From assembly GCF_030718845.1 (NCBI RefSeq), contig NZ_CP132191.1, forward strand, positions 744,001 through 808,000: a DNA stretch of 64,000 nucleotides, given 5' to 3'. Below are positions 46,719-59,900 of this stretch, piece by piece. The translations under genes and the position numbers were made by a program. Within the stretch, counting starts at the first letter, position 1. Every line of letters starts with the position of its first letter. The notes beneath the pieces are model-generated. The model did no database searches, was not told the DNA's origin, and was given only the letters and a program-made list of their open reading frames with translations. The DNA is from Mycoplasma seminis (GTDB lineage Bacteria > Bacillota_I > Bacilli_A > Mycoplasmatales > Metamycoplasmataceae).

Positions 46719-46795
46719 GGCGAATGTGGTGAAGTGGCTAACACAGCGGGTTGTGGTCCCGTCATTCGCGGGTTCGAATCCCGTCATTCGCCCCA
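46719..46795 (+). tRNA. tRNA-His (anticodon GTG)
   Basis: The cloverleaf has an 8-bp acceptor stem GGCGAATG/CATTCGCC that includes the extra G-1:C73 pair typical of tRNA-His. The anticodon GTG is at 46753-46755, the T arm is CGGGTTCGAATCCCG, and CCA is encoded at 46793-46795. Complete, with a terminator shortly after. Confidence 0.97.
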
Positions 46796-46802
46796 TGTGT
46801 TA

Positions 46803-46830
46803 AAAGACTGGTAATATCAGTCTTTTTTCT
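46803..46830 (+). terminator. Terminator of tRNA-His
   Basis: AAAGACTG (46803-46810) pairs with CAGTCTTT (46818-46825) and is followed by TTT. Confidence 0.75.
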
Positions 46831-46887
46831 TTACTTTTAAGGCTTTAATATATATAATTAATACATTATTATTAATAAGGAGTATAT

Positions 46888-47868
46888 ATGTATCATTCAA
46901 AACTTAATGTACGTCAAACACAAAGTGCGATTCAAGATTTAAAATTAATTTTTCAAGAACAATTAAAAGTTCATTTAAACTTAACTAGAGCAACAGCTCC
47001 ATTATTTGTTTCTAAATCTTCAGGCCTTAATGATGGGCTTAGTGGTGAAGAACCAGTATCATTTATGTCTAAAGATCAAACTGAAAGACTTGAAGTTGTT
47101 CACTCACTTGCTAAATGGAAAAGAGATGCTTTAAAGAAATATAACTTTTTACCATATGAAGGTTTATATACAGATATGAATGCAATTAGAAAAGAAGAAG
47201 AATTAGATTTACTTCATTCATATTATGTAGACCAATGAGACTGAGAGCTTGTAATTTTACCACAAGATAGAAACTTAGATTACTTAAAGAAAATTGTTAA
47301 CTTAATTTATGATTCATTAAAAGTTACTAAAAATCTTTTAAAACTTAAATACTATCAACTTGAAGAATCTCTCCCTGAGTCAGTCTTTTTCATCTCATCT
47401 CAAGAGTTAGAAGATATGTATCCTGATAAAAGTATTGATGAAAGAGAAAATTTAATTACTAAAGAACATGGAGCAGTATTTGTTTACGAAATTGGATATC
47501 CATTAAAATCTGGTGTAGTTCATTCTTCAAGAGCTTTTGACTATGATGATTGAAAACTCAATGGTGATTTATTAGTTTATTCAAATGTAATTAATCGTGC
47601 AATTGAATTATCTTCAATGGGAATTAGAGTAAATGCTGAAAGCATTATTAAACAAAGTTGCTTAGAAAAAGAACAAGTATGTCAACTTTCACCATATCAT
47701 AAAATGGTAGTCGAAAACAAACTTCCTCTTACAATTGGTGGTGGAATTGGTCAAAGTAGAGTATCAATGTTTCTGCTTGAAAAAGCTCACATTGGTGAAG
47801 TTCAAGCCTCACATTGACCTGAAGAATACCGTGAAGCAATGCGTGAAAAAGGTATTGAATTATTATAA
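46888..47868 (+). CDS. asnA: Aspartate-ammonia ligase (asparagine synthetase A)
   Basis: The 326-aa protein contains [61 protein letters not shown] and [14 protein letters not shown], all characteristic of AsnA, a class II synthetase-like enzyme. It makes asparagine from aspartate, ammonia and ATP. AAGGAGTATAT precedes the ATG. Length is standard. This gives the organism a route to asparagine, uncommon among mycoplasmas with few amino acid pathways. Confidence 0.96.
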
Positions 47869-47890
47869 TAGCTACATGCTATTATTTTTT
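47866..47890 (+). terminator. Terminator of asnA
   Basis: TAATAGC pairs with GCTATTA around tacat, followed by TTTTTTT; it begins at the stop codon. Confidence 0.75.
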
Positions 47891-47991
47891 TACTTTTATA
47901 ACTTGCATTTAGCTATAAAAGAATAAATAGATATATTTATGATATTAATTAAAAAATTAACTATAATTACAATAATTATAGAAAGGATAAA

Positions 47992-50703
47992 ATGGAAAAT
48001 TTAACACAAACAGACCTTAAATCTGGTTTAAGCCAAGATGAAGCAAATAAAAGACTTCAGGCTTTTGGTGAAAATGCGTTAAAGGCGAAAAAAAGAGAAA
48101 ATATCTTTTTAATGTTTCTAAGACAATTCAAAGACATTATGATGATTATGCTTTTAGTTGCTGCAGCATTTTCATTTGCAGTTGCTATTTTCGAGCATGC
48201 CTCAGGAAAATTAACTTCTAGTGGTGAAGTTGCAATTGCTTATATTGAACCATTTATTATTTTAATTGTAGTTACTTTAAATGCTATGCTTGGGGTTTAT
48301 CAAGAAATTAAATCCGATCAAGCTGTTAAAGCACTTGAGAAAAGTAACGAATTAAGTTGTAAAGTTATCCGTGATGGGAATATGCAAGTTATTCCTTCAT
48401 CACAATTAACAATTGGTGATTTAATTGTTATTGAAGCTGGAGATATGATACCAGCGGATGCAAAATTAGTTGAATCATTTTCTCTTAGTGTGGTTGAATC
48501 AGCTATTACCGGAGAAGCACTAGCAGTTGATAAGAAAGTTGGTGATATTCCTAATGCTGAACAATTACCACTAGGTGATAGATATAACACATTATTTTCT
48601 GGAACATATTGTGTAGCAGGTAGAGCTATTGCTCTTGTTATTGCAATTGGAAAAGAAACAGAAATAGGAAAAATTAATTCAAGTATTCAAGAACAAGAAA
48701 TGCCTAAAACACCACTTCAATTGAAACTTGATAAATTATCTAAAATTTTTGGTATTGCTGGAGCTGTATTATTTATATTAGCTACAGTATTACAAATTAT
48801 TCTAACTGGTGTATTTAACCACCAATGAAATAATCCTGAATTATATTCAAATGCCTTAATTATTGGTATTTCACTTGCAGTTGCTGCTATCCCAGAAGGT
48901 TTAATTACTTTCACAACAGTATTACTTGCTATTGGTGTTTCTAGAATGACAAAAGAAAATGCAATCATTAAAGCATTTCCTGCGGTTGAAACACTTGGAT
49001 CTACAAGTATTATTTGTACTGATAAAACAGGTACATTAACTGAAAATAAAATGACTGTAGTTAAATTTTATGATGCTTTATATCATGGAGATGATTTAGC
49101 TAAATCACAAGCACTTGGAAGTTTTGTAGCTTGTTGTGATGCTGAAGTAAACCTTGATGAAAATGGAGCATATAATGAAGTAGGAGATCCTACTGAAACT
49201 GCTATATTAAGATTTGGACTTGAAAAAGACAATTCAAAAGAAATGTTTTATTCTAAGTTTGAAAAAATCTCATCACTTCCATTTGATAGTGATAGAAAAA
49301 TGATGTCAGTACTTATCCAAACACCTAGCGGAGATAAAATTATTATTACTAAAGGTGCTCCTGATGTTATCTTTTCAAAATGTGCTAATGTAAGTGATGA
49401 AATCAAACATAAAAATGAACAATGATCAAATCAAGCAATGAGAGTTATTGCGGTAGCCTTTAAAAAAGTTGCTCCTGATAAAACTCATATTACATTAGAA
49501 GACGAAACTAATTTAACATTCTCAGGTATGGTAGGATTAATTGATCCACCTAGAGCTAATGTTAAAACAAGTATTGATGAAGCTAAAAGTGCTGGAATCA
49601 AAACAGTAATGATTACTGGAGATCACCTTACAACAGCTGTAGCAATTGCTAGAAGCTTAGGAATTTATTCAGAAGGTGATATTGCTATCGATGGTAATAA
49701 ACTTGCAAGCATGAGTGATGAAGAGCTTACTAAAGAAGTTAAACATATCTCAGTATATGCAAGAGTTAACCCATCAGATAAACTTAGAATTGTTAAAGCT
49801 TGACAAGCACACAATGAAGTAGTTGCTATGACAGGAGATGGTGTAAATGATGCTCCAGCCCTTAAAGCAAGTGATGTTGGTTGTGCAATGGGAATTACCG
49901 GAACAGATGTTTCTAAACAAGCTGCTGATGTAATTCTAACTGATGATAACTTTAACACAATTGTTAAAGCAGTTAAATCTGGACGTGAAACATTCATTAG
50001 AATTAAAACTGTTATTTTAAACTTACTAGTTTCTTCTCTTACAGAAATTATCGTAATGTTATTTGGATTATTCTTATTTAGATTTATCTTTAAAAACACA
50101 ATTAATAGTGCTGAATTTATAGTTCTTACTGCTGCTCAATTGCTTTGAATTAACTTATTAACACACGGACTTCCCGCAATAGCTCTCGGAATGATTCCAA
50201 GTGATGTGGATGTAATGCATCAAAAACCAGTTAATAAAAATCAAAGCATTTTTGCAAATGGTATGGGAATTAGATTAATAATCCAAAGTTGTGTGATTTC
50301 ACTAGCTGCATTACTTTCATATTTAATTGTTGGTTTAGTTGCACAACACAATGGTGTAGTTGAAAAAGATTTTGTTAAATTAACTTCAACTGCTACATTT
50401 ATTACTTTAGGTATTGGTTCAAGTCTTAACTCACTTAACTTAATGTCTAAAAATAGTATCTTTAAATGTTCATTTAAAAAATATAAATTAGTTTACTTAG
50501 CAAGTAGTTTTAGCTTTATTTGCATGATTATTTCAGCCTTTGTTCCAGGTCTTGCTCAATTATTTGGAAACGTTGATTTAATTAGATTCGAAAACTATTC
50601 AACTGTTTATTGATTAATTCCTTTACTTTTAGGATTTACCTTATTAATTTGTGAAGAAATTACTAAAGCAGTTCAAAGTTTTAAAGCTAAAAAGCAAAAA
50701 TAA
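47992..50703 (+). CDS. Cation-transporting P-type ATPase (Ca-type, P2)
   Basis: The 903-aa protein has an N-terminal cation-ATPase domain ([20 protein letters not shown]), the phosphatase motif [13 protein letters not shown] (TGE), PEG in the fourth helix (AAIPEGLI), the phosphorylation site [14 protein letters not shown] (Asp344), [15 protein letters not shown] and [13 protein letters not shown]. About ten membrane helices. It exports Ca2+ or a similar cation with ATP. GAAAGGATAAA precedes the ATG. It is complete and alone between two terminators. Confidence 0.94.
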
Positions 50704-50743
50704 AACTTCCTTACGGAAGTCCTCACCTTCGGGTGAGTTTTTT
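50704..50743 (+). terminator. Double-hairpin terminator
   Basis: ACTTCC-ttac-GGAAGT and CTCACC-ttcg-GGTGAG (a stable UUCG tetraloop) followed by TTTTTT, right after the ATPase stop codon and abutting the converging reductase gene. Confidence 0.8.
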
Positions 50744-52109
50744 AAAACTCATTTAGATTTTCAATAAATGTTGGGTGGGTGTAAATAAAGTTTTTAAGGT
50801 CGCTAAATTTAATTTTATAAACAATTGCAAGTGAAATAATGTTAATCATTTCAGCTGCTTCATAATTGAATAATGTTGCACCAATTATTTCATCGTTTTC
50901 ATTTAATAAAAGCTTATTAAAACCAGTTGTTTCATTAATTACATGTGCCTTAGGAATTTGAGCTGTTAATAGACTTCTAACACTATATTTAATACCTGCT
51001 TGTTGCGCTTGCTTTTCATTCATTCCTACCCGAGCATAAATTGGGTCAATAAACATACTTCAAGGTATAATTGGACGATTATTTCTAGTTCTTTCATTAA
51101 CTTGTTCAAGTAATTGAGGAAATACAATACGAGAATCATCTAGAGAAATATATGTGAAAAATTCTCCACCTTTACAATCACCAACAGCTCAAATATTTTC
51201 AGTGGTAGTTTTTAAGTTTTCATCCACTACAATAGTGTGATTTTGCACTTGCACACCAGCATTTTGTAATCATAAAGAATCAATATTAGGAATTCTTCCA
51301 ATCGCTACAAGTACTGCATCAAAATGTTGTTGCATTTTTTTATCTTCAATTGTGCTAATTACTTTTACATCATTGGTATAGTCTTTAATAGAATTTACAT
51401 CTACATTATTTACAAATTCAATTCCTTGTTCTTGTAGCGCTTGTTTAACCGCAGCTGCATCAGAAGCATCTTCTGAAGGCATAAAGACATCATTATGTGA
51501 ATATACAGTTACTTTGCTACCAAAATTAGCATAAATTGAGGCAAATTCTAAGCCAATAAACCCTGAACCTATTACAAGTAATCTTTTTGGTAATTTAGTT
51601 AAATTTAAAATATCATTGCTATAAAATGCATTTTTAGATTTAACTTCAACTTTATGGTCTAATTTACGGTTTTTAGCCCCTGTATTTATAACAATTTTAT
51701 CCCCAAAAATAACTTGTTTATGATTTGATGAGCTAATTTCAATTTCATTTTTTGAAATAAAGCTTGCACTTCCAACATATGTATCAATATTGTCTTGTTT
51801 ATCTAATAAATTAAAGTTTTTATCATTAAGCTTTTTAACAAATTCTTTTTTGTATTTAATTGCTTCATAATAATATTTTTGTTTTTCATTTCAATTGAGT
51901 TTTACCCCAAATTTTCTAGCTTGTTGTGCAATTTTGCTTGCATGTACTAAAGCTTTAGTTGGAAGACATCCAACATTAATACATGTACCTCCAAACATTT
52001 TTGGATCTTTTTCAATAATTGCAATTTTCTTGTTTTCGCTTGCAAGTTTTTTGGCTAAAGTTTTTCCAGCTTTACCCCAACCAATAATTACTACATCATA
52101 TTTATTCAT
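50742..52109 (-). CDS. Flavoprotein pyridine nucleotide-disulfide oxidoreductase
   Basis: The 455-aa protein has an FAD-binding start VVIIGWGKAGKTLA, the redox disulfide GGTCINVGCLPTK (Cys43, Cys48), an NAD(P)-binding LLVIGSGFIGLEFA, ENIWAVGDC and the C-terminal HPTFIENL (His-Pro-Thr...Glu). It belongs to the class I group with dihydrolipoamide dehydrogenase and glutathione and mercuric reductases. Without neighbouring pyruvate dehydrogenase genes, and with the KAHVINETTGFNKLL pattern, the RclA-like branch (oxidant or hypochlorous acid defence) fits better than LpdA. AAGGAACAAG precedes the ATG. It overlaps the end of the Rrf2 gene by 8 nt. Confidence 0.87.
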
Positions 52110-52566
52110 CTTGTTCCTTCTTAATAATTTTTTGTTCAATTTCTTCTAAATTAATTTTTTTTAATTCTTCACTAATAGCATTGTTAAGAGAATTAATTAA
52201 ATCCTGTTGTACGCTTGCGATATTACGTGATATTATGCATTCAGAATCTGCAAATCCACTTGCTCAGGAATTAGATACTAATGCTAAATCTAAAACTTCT
52301 AACAATTGATGCAGCTGAATTTTATTTAGCTCTATGTTTAAGCTATATCCACCTTTAATTCCATGTGTTGTTTCAATTCATCCAGTTGGTTTTAAAGCTT
52401 GTAAAATACTACGAACTTTAACTGGATTAATATTTGCATTTGCTGCAATTTGTTTACTTGTCAGTGGAATTTTTTTGTGTCCTAGTATTACTAAAATATG
52501 AATTAAAGACATAAAATCACTAAAGCAATACTTATTATTTTGTTTTTTATATGTATTATTTTTCAT
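52102..52566 (-). CDS. Rrf2-family transcriptional regulator
   Basis: The 154-aa protein has a winged helix with LTSKQIAANANINPVKVRSILQAL and the Rrf2 signature wing ETTHGIKGGYSLN. Rrf2 proteins sense iron-sulfur status, nitric oxide or thiol oxidation. Only two Cys are seen (near residue 14 in KYCFSD and in SECIIS), too few for the three-Cys cluster site, so a thiol switch is more likely. It forms an operon with the disulfide reductase (8-nt overlap) and probably controls it in response to oxidants. Confidence 0.85.
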
Positions 52567-52748
52567 TACATTTTTATTTTAAACAAAAAAATAAAAATAC
52601 CTAATAAAAAATAGAGTATTTTAACTTTTTAGTAAAAATTATTTTTTTAGTTTGCTTAAAATTTGCTAAATTTAAATTTTTTAGTTTTTTTACCATATTC
52701 TTAAGCATTTCTGCACTGAAAAACAGCAACTTATGATAAAATAAACAT

Positions 52749-52898
52749 ATGAAAAATAATAAAGTGTCTTTAGCTTGTGAATTATGTAGAAAAAAGAATT
52801 ATGTTACTGTAAAAAGTGCCGGTAATTCAGAAAGAATTGAGATTAAAAAATTCTGTCCTCGTTGCAAAGTGCACTCTTTACACAAAGAGGAATTATAA
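52749..52898 (+). CDS. rpmG: 50S ribosomal protein L33
   Basis: The 49-aa protein has two CxxC pairs (CELCRKKNY, FCPRCKVHSLHKE), the zinc-binding form of L33. It is part of the exit-site region of the large subunit. Its stop overlaps the ATG of secE (TAATG). The rpmG-secE-nusG order is conserved. Confidence 0.94.
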   Translation: MKNNKVSLACELCRKKNYVTVKSAGNSERIEIKKFCPRCKVHSLHKEEL

Positions 52899-53191
52899 TG
52901 TCTCAAGAACAAGAAAACATTTCACAAACTATTAATAATACAGAAGTAACTACTGCAAGTGAACAAAACAAACCTAAGAAACCTTCTCTTAAAGAAAGAT
53001 GAAAGAATCGTAAGAAAAGATATTTCTTCCGTAAAGTAGTTAAAGAAATTAAACGTGTTAGATGAAATTCACCTAAACAAAACTGAAAAAATTTAGCAAT
53101 AATTATTGTTTTCACAGTTATTTTCGCTTTATTTGTCTATGGTGTAACAATGGGATTTACATCATTATGAACCGCAATTCATGCAGGTTAA
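52898..53191 (+). CDS. secE: Protein translocase subunit SecE
   Basis: The 97-aa protein has an N-terminal hydrophilic extension, then FFRKVVKEIKRVRWNSPKQ, the conserved SecE amphipathic helix, and one membrane helix (about residues 67-90). SecE clamps SecY in the translocon. AAAGAGGAATTATA before the ATG serves as ribosome site within rpmG. Confidence 0.93.
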
Positions 53192-53201
53192 GGAGAAACT
53201 T

Positions 53202-53810
53202 ATGGATAAAAAATTCAAATGATACATGATATCTACAATCCGTGGTAAAGAAGAACAAGTTTTAGAAGCTTTAAAAAACAGAATCGTGGCTGAAAATGTG
53301 GCTGAGAGCTTTAATAATGAAGCAACTGAAGATGGTGCTTTTAAAATGTACAAAAAACCAACATTAACACCTAAAGAAATGGAAAAGAAACGTCTTGGTG
53401 ATGATTATAAAATCAAGTATGTTAACATTTATCCAGGATACATATTTGCAAACATGGATATGACTGATGAAGCTTGATACGTTATCCGTAACACACAATA
53501 CGTTACAGGGATTATCGGATCATCAGGAAAAGGAGCAAAACCAACTCCAGTTTCAAATATTGAAATTAAGAAAATGAATCGTGCCGAAGCTGAATTCTAC
53601 GATTTATTTAGAGAAGGTAAAAACCTTCTTGGTCTTAAATTAGGTGATTTAGTTGAAGTTATTGATGGTCCATACAAAGGTGAAGTTGGCCCAATTGCAA
53701 TGATTGATGTTGATAAAGATATCGCAGTAGTTGAACTTGAATCATTCGGTAAAAAAGTTGTTGTTGAATTTGATTTAGCATTACTTAAACCAAGTGATAC
53801 ATACTTATAA
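53202..53810 (+). CDS. nusG: Transcription termination/antitermination factor NusG
   Basis: The 202-aa protein has the NGN domain (KFKWYMISTIRGKEEQV, YPGYIFANMDMTDEAWYVIRNT, GIIGSSGKGAKPTP) and a C-terminal KOW domain (LGDLVEVIDGPYKGEVGPI). NusG binds RNA polymerase and links it to the ribosome. AAGGAGAAACTT precedes ATG 53202. An insert in the NGN domain (about residues 40-70) is seen, as in other mycoplasmas. Confidence 0.95.
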
Positions 53811-53819
53811 TAATTATTT

Positions 53820-53842
53820 CCAGCTTAGCTGGATTTTATTTT
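53820..53842 (+). terminator. Terminator of nusG
   Basis: CCAGC-tta-GCTGG (53820-53832) followed by ATTTTATTTT. Confidence 0.65.
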
Positions 53843-53871
53843 GCCCCTAGGGCATTGGACTAAAGGTATAA

Positions 53872-53896
53872 GAAAACCAGCTCGAGTGAGCTGGAA
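53872..53896 (-). terminator. Terminator of the giant surface protein gene
   Basis: CCAGCTC (53877-53883) pairs with GAGCTGG (53888-53894). Leftward it is followed by TTTTCTT; it lies 8 nt after the stop codon. Confidence 0.7.
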
Positions 53897-53904
53897 TTTT
53901 TGTA

Positions 53905-56900
53905 TTACTTCTTGAATGTAAGAAGGATAATACCTGAAAGGAATGTTAATCCAGAAACAATTACTAATCATGCTCATCATGGGAAGGCTGAGTTAGTTTT
54001 GAAGTCATCCTTAATTAAACTACGAAGTAATTCAGGAGCATTTCTAAAGGCATCTGAGTTAACAAGATCTTGAATATCTTTAACATCTTGTCTTGTGATT
54101 TGTTTTGGCTCTTTACTTAAGATTGCTAAGTAGTTTGCATCTTTAAGAGCATTTACAAAGGCACTTAAGTCGCTATTTACATTAGCAGCATTATTTGTAA
54201 GAGCATTTAATTTTTCAGCATCTTTTTCTTCAATTGCTTGAATTAAGTCATTTACAAATTTTTCATTTGCTTTTAATGTTGTATTAGCTGAATTAATTGT
54301 ATTAACAAGTTGTTGTGTTAAAGCATCATTTGCAGTTTGGTTTTGTAATTTTGCATTAGCTTGTGCTAAAGCGTTTTTGTTTGTTTGGAAAGCATTTTCA
54401 TCTTTGTAATCTGTATTTAAGTAAGTATTTAATGCATTGTTTGCATTTAATAATTCACTTACAGCAGATGATTTAGCATTTAATTCATCCACAATAGCAG
54501 CTGGAGCAGAAGTTAATTTAGCAATTAAATCATTTGCAGCTTGTACATTTGCAGTTGTTTTATTGTTTACAGCATTAGTTAAGTTTTCAATAACAGCATT
54601 AATATTAGCGCTATTATCTGCATTTTCTTTTGCTGCATTAGCTAAGATTTCTTCAGCGGCTGCATTTGTTGTTGCAGCATTGAATGCTTCGGTGTATTTA
54701 GCTTTAGTTTCAGGGTTTAGATATTTTAATTTATCTAAAGCGTTTGCAACATAAGTTTCTTTTGCACCATCAGCATTTTTGAATTCTTCAGCTGGGAATA
54801 AATTAATTTGAGCTTCAGCACTAGTTACTTTAGCAATTACATTTTGGTTGAAGTTATTCATTTCTTCATTTGTAGGAAGACTTCCGCTTGCAAGTGCGTT
54901 ATTTACAAAGTCTTGTGCTTGTTTTAATGAATTATTATATTGGTCTTGTAATGCTTGTGGAGCATTGTAAAGTTTGTTTGCATCTAAGCCCGTAGATACT
55001 TTGTTTAATAAGTCTTTAGCTTTTTGTAAGTTTTCTTCTTTAATTGCTTTTTCAAGTGCTTCAGCAGCATCATTTAATTCTTGTGTAGTTGAATTTGGAT
55101 TATTATATACACCATTTGCTGTTGCAATAGCTTGAGATAAGTTATTTGATTTAGGATCAATAGCATTAGCTTGAGCTATAACTTTATCTAACTTATCTGA
55201 TGCAATTGATTTAGCTAATTTTTCAGCTTCTTGTGTAAAGAAGTTTTGATCTTTAGCTTTATTATCTGGTGAATTTAAAGCATCAATTGCATTATTAAGT
55301 GCTGTTTGTAAGTTAGCATTTGGTTGATATACATCTTTAGCATTATCAATTTCTTGATATAAAGGTGTTTTAGCTGCAATGTTATCTAACTTATCAAGTT
55401 GTGCTTGTAATTCTTCATTTGTAGCAGCAGGGTTTGCTACTGTAGCATTTGCATTATTAAGAATTGTTTCTTTGAAGTAAGGTGAAGAAGTTAATTCTTG
55501 AGGTAATGCATTAATTACATTTTGAAGTTTATTACGTAATGTTTCATTTGTAAGTTTATTAGTTAAATCGGTTACATCGAAAACATTATTTGGATATGTT
55601 ATAGGTTTATCCATTTCTGGAACTAAAGCAATTTGTTTATCACCTTGAGCAATAAGTTGTTGTAATGCTTCATTAGCTGGTGTTACATCTTTAGCTTGTT
55701 GTAAGGCTTCTTGTAAGCTTTCAACAGCTGGAGCAACAATTTCTTGTCTTGCTTTGTTTGCTGAAGTTGTTAAGCTATTTGCTAATGTAGCAATATCAGC
55801 AACTTTAGCTGTATCAATATTATTGTTTAATACATTGTTTGCATCTGTTAATAATTTGTCTAATTCAGCAACTTTGTTTGCAATAGCAGTAGTTTTGTCT
55901 TCAGGCATTGTAACATTATTGTTATTGCTTAATTGTTCTTTAACTGCGTTAGCCAATTTAACAGCATCTTTTAAAGTTCCAATATTAGTATTTGCGTTTG
56001 TTGCGTTATTTACTAATGTATCTAAAGCTTCTTTATTCGCAGATGTAGCTGCAGTTTGTTTTAATGCATCTTTTTGAGCTTTAGATAAGTTATCTAAAGC
56101 ATCAATAGCTTTATTTGCATTAGTTAAGTTGTCATCACCATTTAATGCATTATTTGCTGTAGTAATAGCATCAATTGCATTTTGGATTTGTCCTGGATCA
56201 GTTAAATCATTAACTTTCTTAGCTAAAGCTTCAGTTAAAGCTTGTTTCTTAGTATCATCAGCAAGTTTAAAGTTATTTGAATCTTTATTTACTGCTTGTA
56301 AAGCTTTATTGTAAACATCCATTTTATCATTTACTGATTTTGCATTTTTAAGAACATTATCTAAGTTATCTAAATCAGTAGCTGAATTAATATTATCTGT
56401 AATTGTTTGTTTTTGTTCAGGAGTTAAGTTTGGATATGTTTTATCTAAGTTCTTAATTGCATCAGCTTTTTTATCTTTTAAGATTTTATCTCCATCTAAA
56501 GCAGCTTTTGCATCTTTAATTGCTTTAGTTAATTCAGCAACTTTTGCAGCTGATAAAGGGGCTTGTTCAGTATCATTTAATGCATTTGTTGCATTAGTAA
56601 TTGCTGTATTATATGCACCTTGGTGTGCTGGGTCATTAATGTAATTATTTGTTTTTTGAACCTCAGGTTGTTGTTTAATTAAGTCTTTTAATGTTCCTGT
56701 GGCTGTGTTTAAGTCATTTGCAGCATCATATTGATTTTGAGCATTTGCAACATTAGTTGCATTAGCAATATCTTCTTTAGCTTTTGTTTTTTGGTTTTCA
56801 GTTAAATTACTCAATGAATCAACAGCTTTTTGAAGTTGCGCTTTCTTATCAGCTAATGCTTTAGTATTAGCAGCTTGTGCTTTAGATACTACAGCTTGTA

Positions 56901-59900
56901 ATGCTTCGTTATTTGTTGCAACTTTAGCTTGAGATAAGAAGTTTTCTTTTTCTTCTGGTGTTAAGTTTTCAAGAGCATTAATTGTATCTTTTGCTTTCTT
57001 AATGTTTTCAGCACCATTTAAGGCCGCTGCAGCTTGTGTAAGAGCTTGTGTATCTTTTTTGATTTGTTCAGGATCAAGTTGCGTTGTTCCTTTAGCTAAA
57101 TCTTGTTGATCTTTAATAGCTTTTAATGCTTTGTCGAATTCACTTTGTTTTACACTATCAGCATATTTGTAAGCTGGTGTAGTAGCTGTAGTTGCATTAT
57201 CACTTGCAGCTTGGTTGAATTTTTGCATTGCATCATCTAATGATTGAGCTTTTGTAGCAATACCATCAATTGTAGCTGTATCATTTGCAGCTGAAACTTG
57301 TTCTTTTAATGCAGCTTTTTGAGCAGCTGAAAGATTCTTCATAGCATCAATTGCTTTTGTAGCTGTATCTTTAGCATTTGTAAGAACTGTGTCTCCATCT
57401 AGGTTTGTGTATCCATCTTGAATGTTTTTAATTGCTGTAGCAATTCCATCAACAGTATTATTAGCAATTAATTTATTTTCTTTATCAAGTAATGCTTTAG
57501 CAGCATTTAATGGATTATCTAATGAATCTTTATTTGTAGCATTTACATATTTAGGATCTTTATTTGTAATTTTATCTTCATATGTATTAATTGTGCTTTG
57601 TAAATCAGCAACTTTATTATTTAATGCTGTAGCTTTATCTACTATTGCTTTAACTGCAGTATCACTTGTTGCAGCTGCAACTTCAGTTTTATATGCATCA
57701 ATAACAGCTTGTGAAAGGTTATTTAATTTATCTAAAGCTTTATTTGCATTTGTTTTAGCTGTTGTTAAATTACTATCACCATTTAATCCTTTAACAGCAT
57801 CAGCTATAGCTTTAGCTAATTTATCTACAGCAGTTTTATCTAAGTTAGTTCCATTTGCTGCAGTAGCTGTTGTAGCAGCATTTATAGCATCAGTTAAAGC
57901 TTGTTGTTTATCAACTGAAGCATTTGTATAGTTAACATCACCTTTTCCTGCTTCTGCAGTATTTGCAGCTTGTTGTAATGCATCCATTGCATTATTTAAT
58001 GCAGTAGCTGTAGCAAGAGCATCAGCAACGCCTTGAGTTGTTGTTGCATCATTAATTGCTTTTGTTGCAGCTTCTTTTTGAGCTGGGTTAAGGTGAGTTA
58101 ATTTATCTAATTCAGCAAGTTTAGCTGTTTTATCTTGTTCAAGTAATTTTTCACCATTAAGAGCTGTTTTAGCATTTTCAATAGCATCTGTTAATTCTTT
58201 AACTTTTGCAGCTGATAAAGGAGCTTGTTTAGTATCATTTTTAGCTTGTGTTGCAGCATCAATAGCATTATTGTATGCAGCTTGATGTGCTGGGTCATTT
58301 ACATAGTTCGATGAAGCTTTAACATTAGGCGCATCATTAATAAGAGAATTTAATGTACCCATGTTTGTATTTAATGTATTTGCATTATCATATGCGCTTT
58401 GCGCAGCTACATTATCTGCGGCAACATCAATTTGTTCAATAGCTTGTGCTTTTTGGTTTGGTGTTAAGTTTGTTAAGCTTTCAAGTTGTTTTTTAAGTTC
58501 TGCTTTTTTATTAGCTAATGCATCAGCATTGGCTTGAGTAGCATTTTTAACAACTTCATCTAATGCTTCTTTGTTATTAGTTTGAGATGCTTGTGTTTTA
58601 AAATCTTGTTTTTGTTCAGGAGTTAAGTTACTTAAAGCTTCTATAGCTTTATTAGCATTATCAAGGTTTTTTGCACCATCTAAAGCACTAGCAGCTGTTG
58701 TTAAAGCTTGTGTTTGTTGTGCGATTGTAGCAGGATCAATTTCAGCTACACCATTTTCTTGTTTTTGTTGTTCTGTAATAGCTTTTAAAGCATTATTAAA
58801 TTCATTTTGTTTTGCTGTTTCAGCATATTTGTACGCTGGTGTATCAGCTGTAGTTGCGTTATCACTTGCAGCTTTATTAAATGCACCCATGTTTGTGTTT
58901 AAGGTGTCAGCTGTTGTTTTAATATCGTCAATATCTGATATTTTTGTTGCTGCATTAACTTTAGTTTTTAAAGCATCTTTTTGTGCTTTAGATAAGTTAG
59001 TTAATCCATCAATATAGTTATTAGCTTGGTTTTTAGCATTTGAAAGTTGAGTATCACCATCTAAAGCATTATATCCGTTAGCAATATTTGTTTTAGCTTT
59101 ATTAATTCCATCAACAGTGTTGTTTGCAATTAATTGTCCTTTTTCATTTAATAATCCTTGAGCTGTACTTAAAGGAGTTGTAAGTGCTGTTTTATTTGTT
59201 GCATTTACATATTTAGGATCAGTATTTTCATCCACAACCTTTTGATATTTATCAATTGATTGTTTCATTTCAGCAACAGCTGTGTTTAATTTTTCAGCAT
59301 TTTCAATTATATCGGCAACAGCTTGCTTGCTTGTAGCTGTAGGTAATTGATCTTTGAATGTTTTAATTACTTCTGGTGAGAGGTTACTTAATGCATCTAA
59401 TGTAGTTTTAGCAGTTGTTTTGGCTTTTTCTAATTCAGCAGCTCCATCTAATTCATTTGTAGCCTTTGTAATTGCATTTTTAAGTGCTTCTACTTGTTCT
59501 TTTGTAAGAGCTGTTTGTCTTGCACCATTAGGTAATTGTTTTTCAGCATTTTCAATAGCTGTATTTAATGCTGTTTGTTTATCCGCTGAAGAATCAATGT
59601 AATTTGTTGATTTTTGTGTAGTTTCTTTAGCTGTTGCAACTGCTGAGTTTAATTCACCCATTGCTGTATTAAGTTGTTTTGCAGTTTCTACAGCTGTAGA
59701 AATTCCATCAAGAGTATTAGCATCATCAATAGCTTGTTTAGCTGCTGTAATTTGTGCAGTATTTAAGTTTTTAAGTTTATCTATTTCAGCTTTTTGAGCT
59801 GTTTTGGCTTGTGATAATCTAGAATCTCCATCTAAGTTTGTTTTTGCTGTTTCAACAGCTTGAGTTAATTTTTTAATATTTTCATTATCTAATAAATTAG

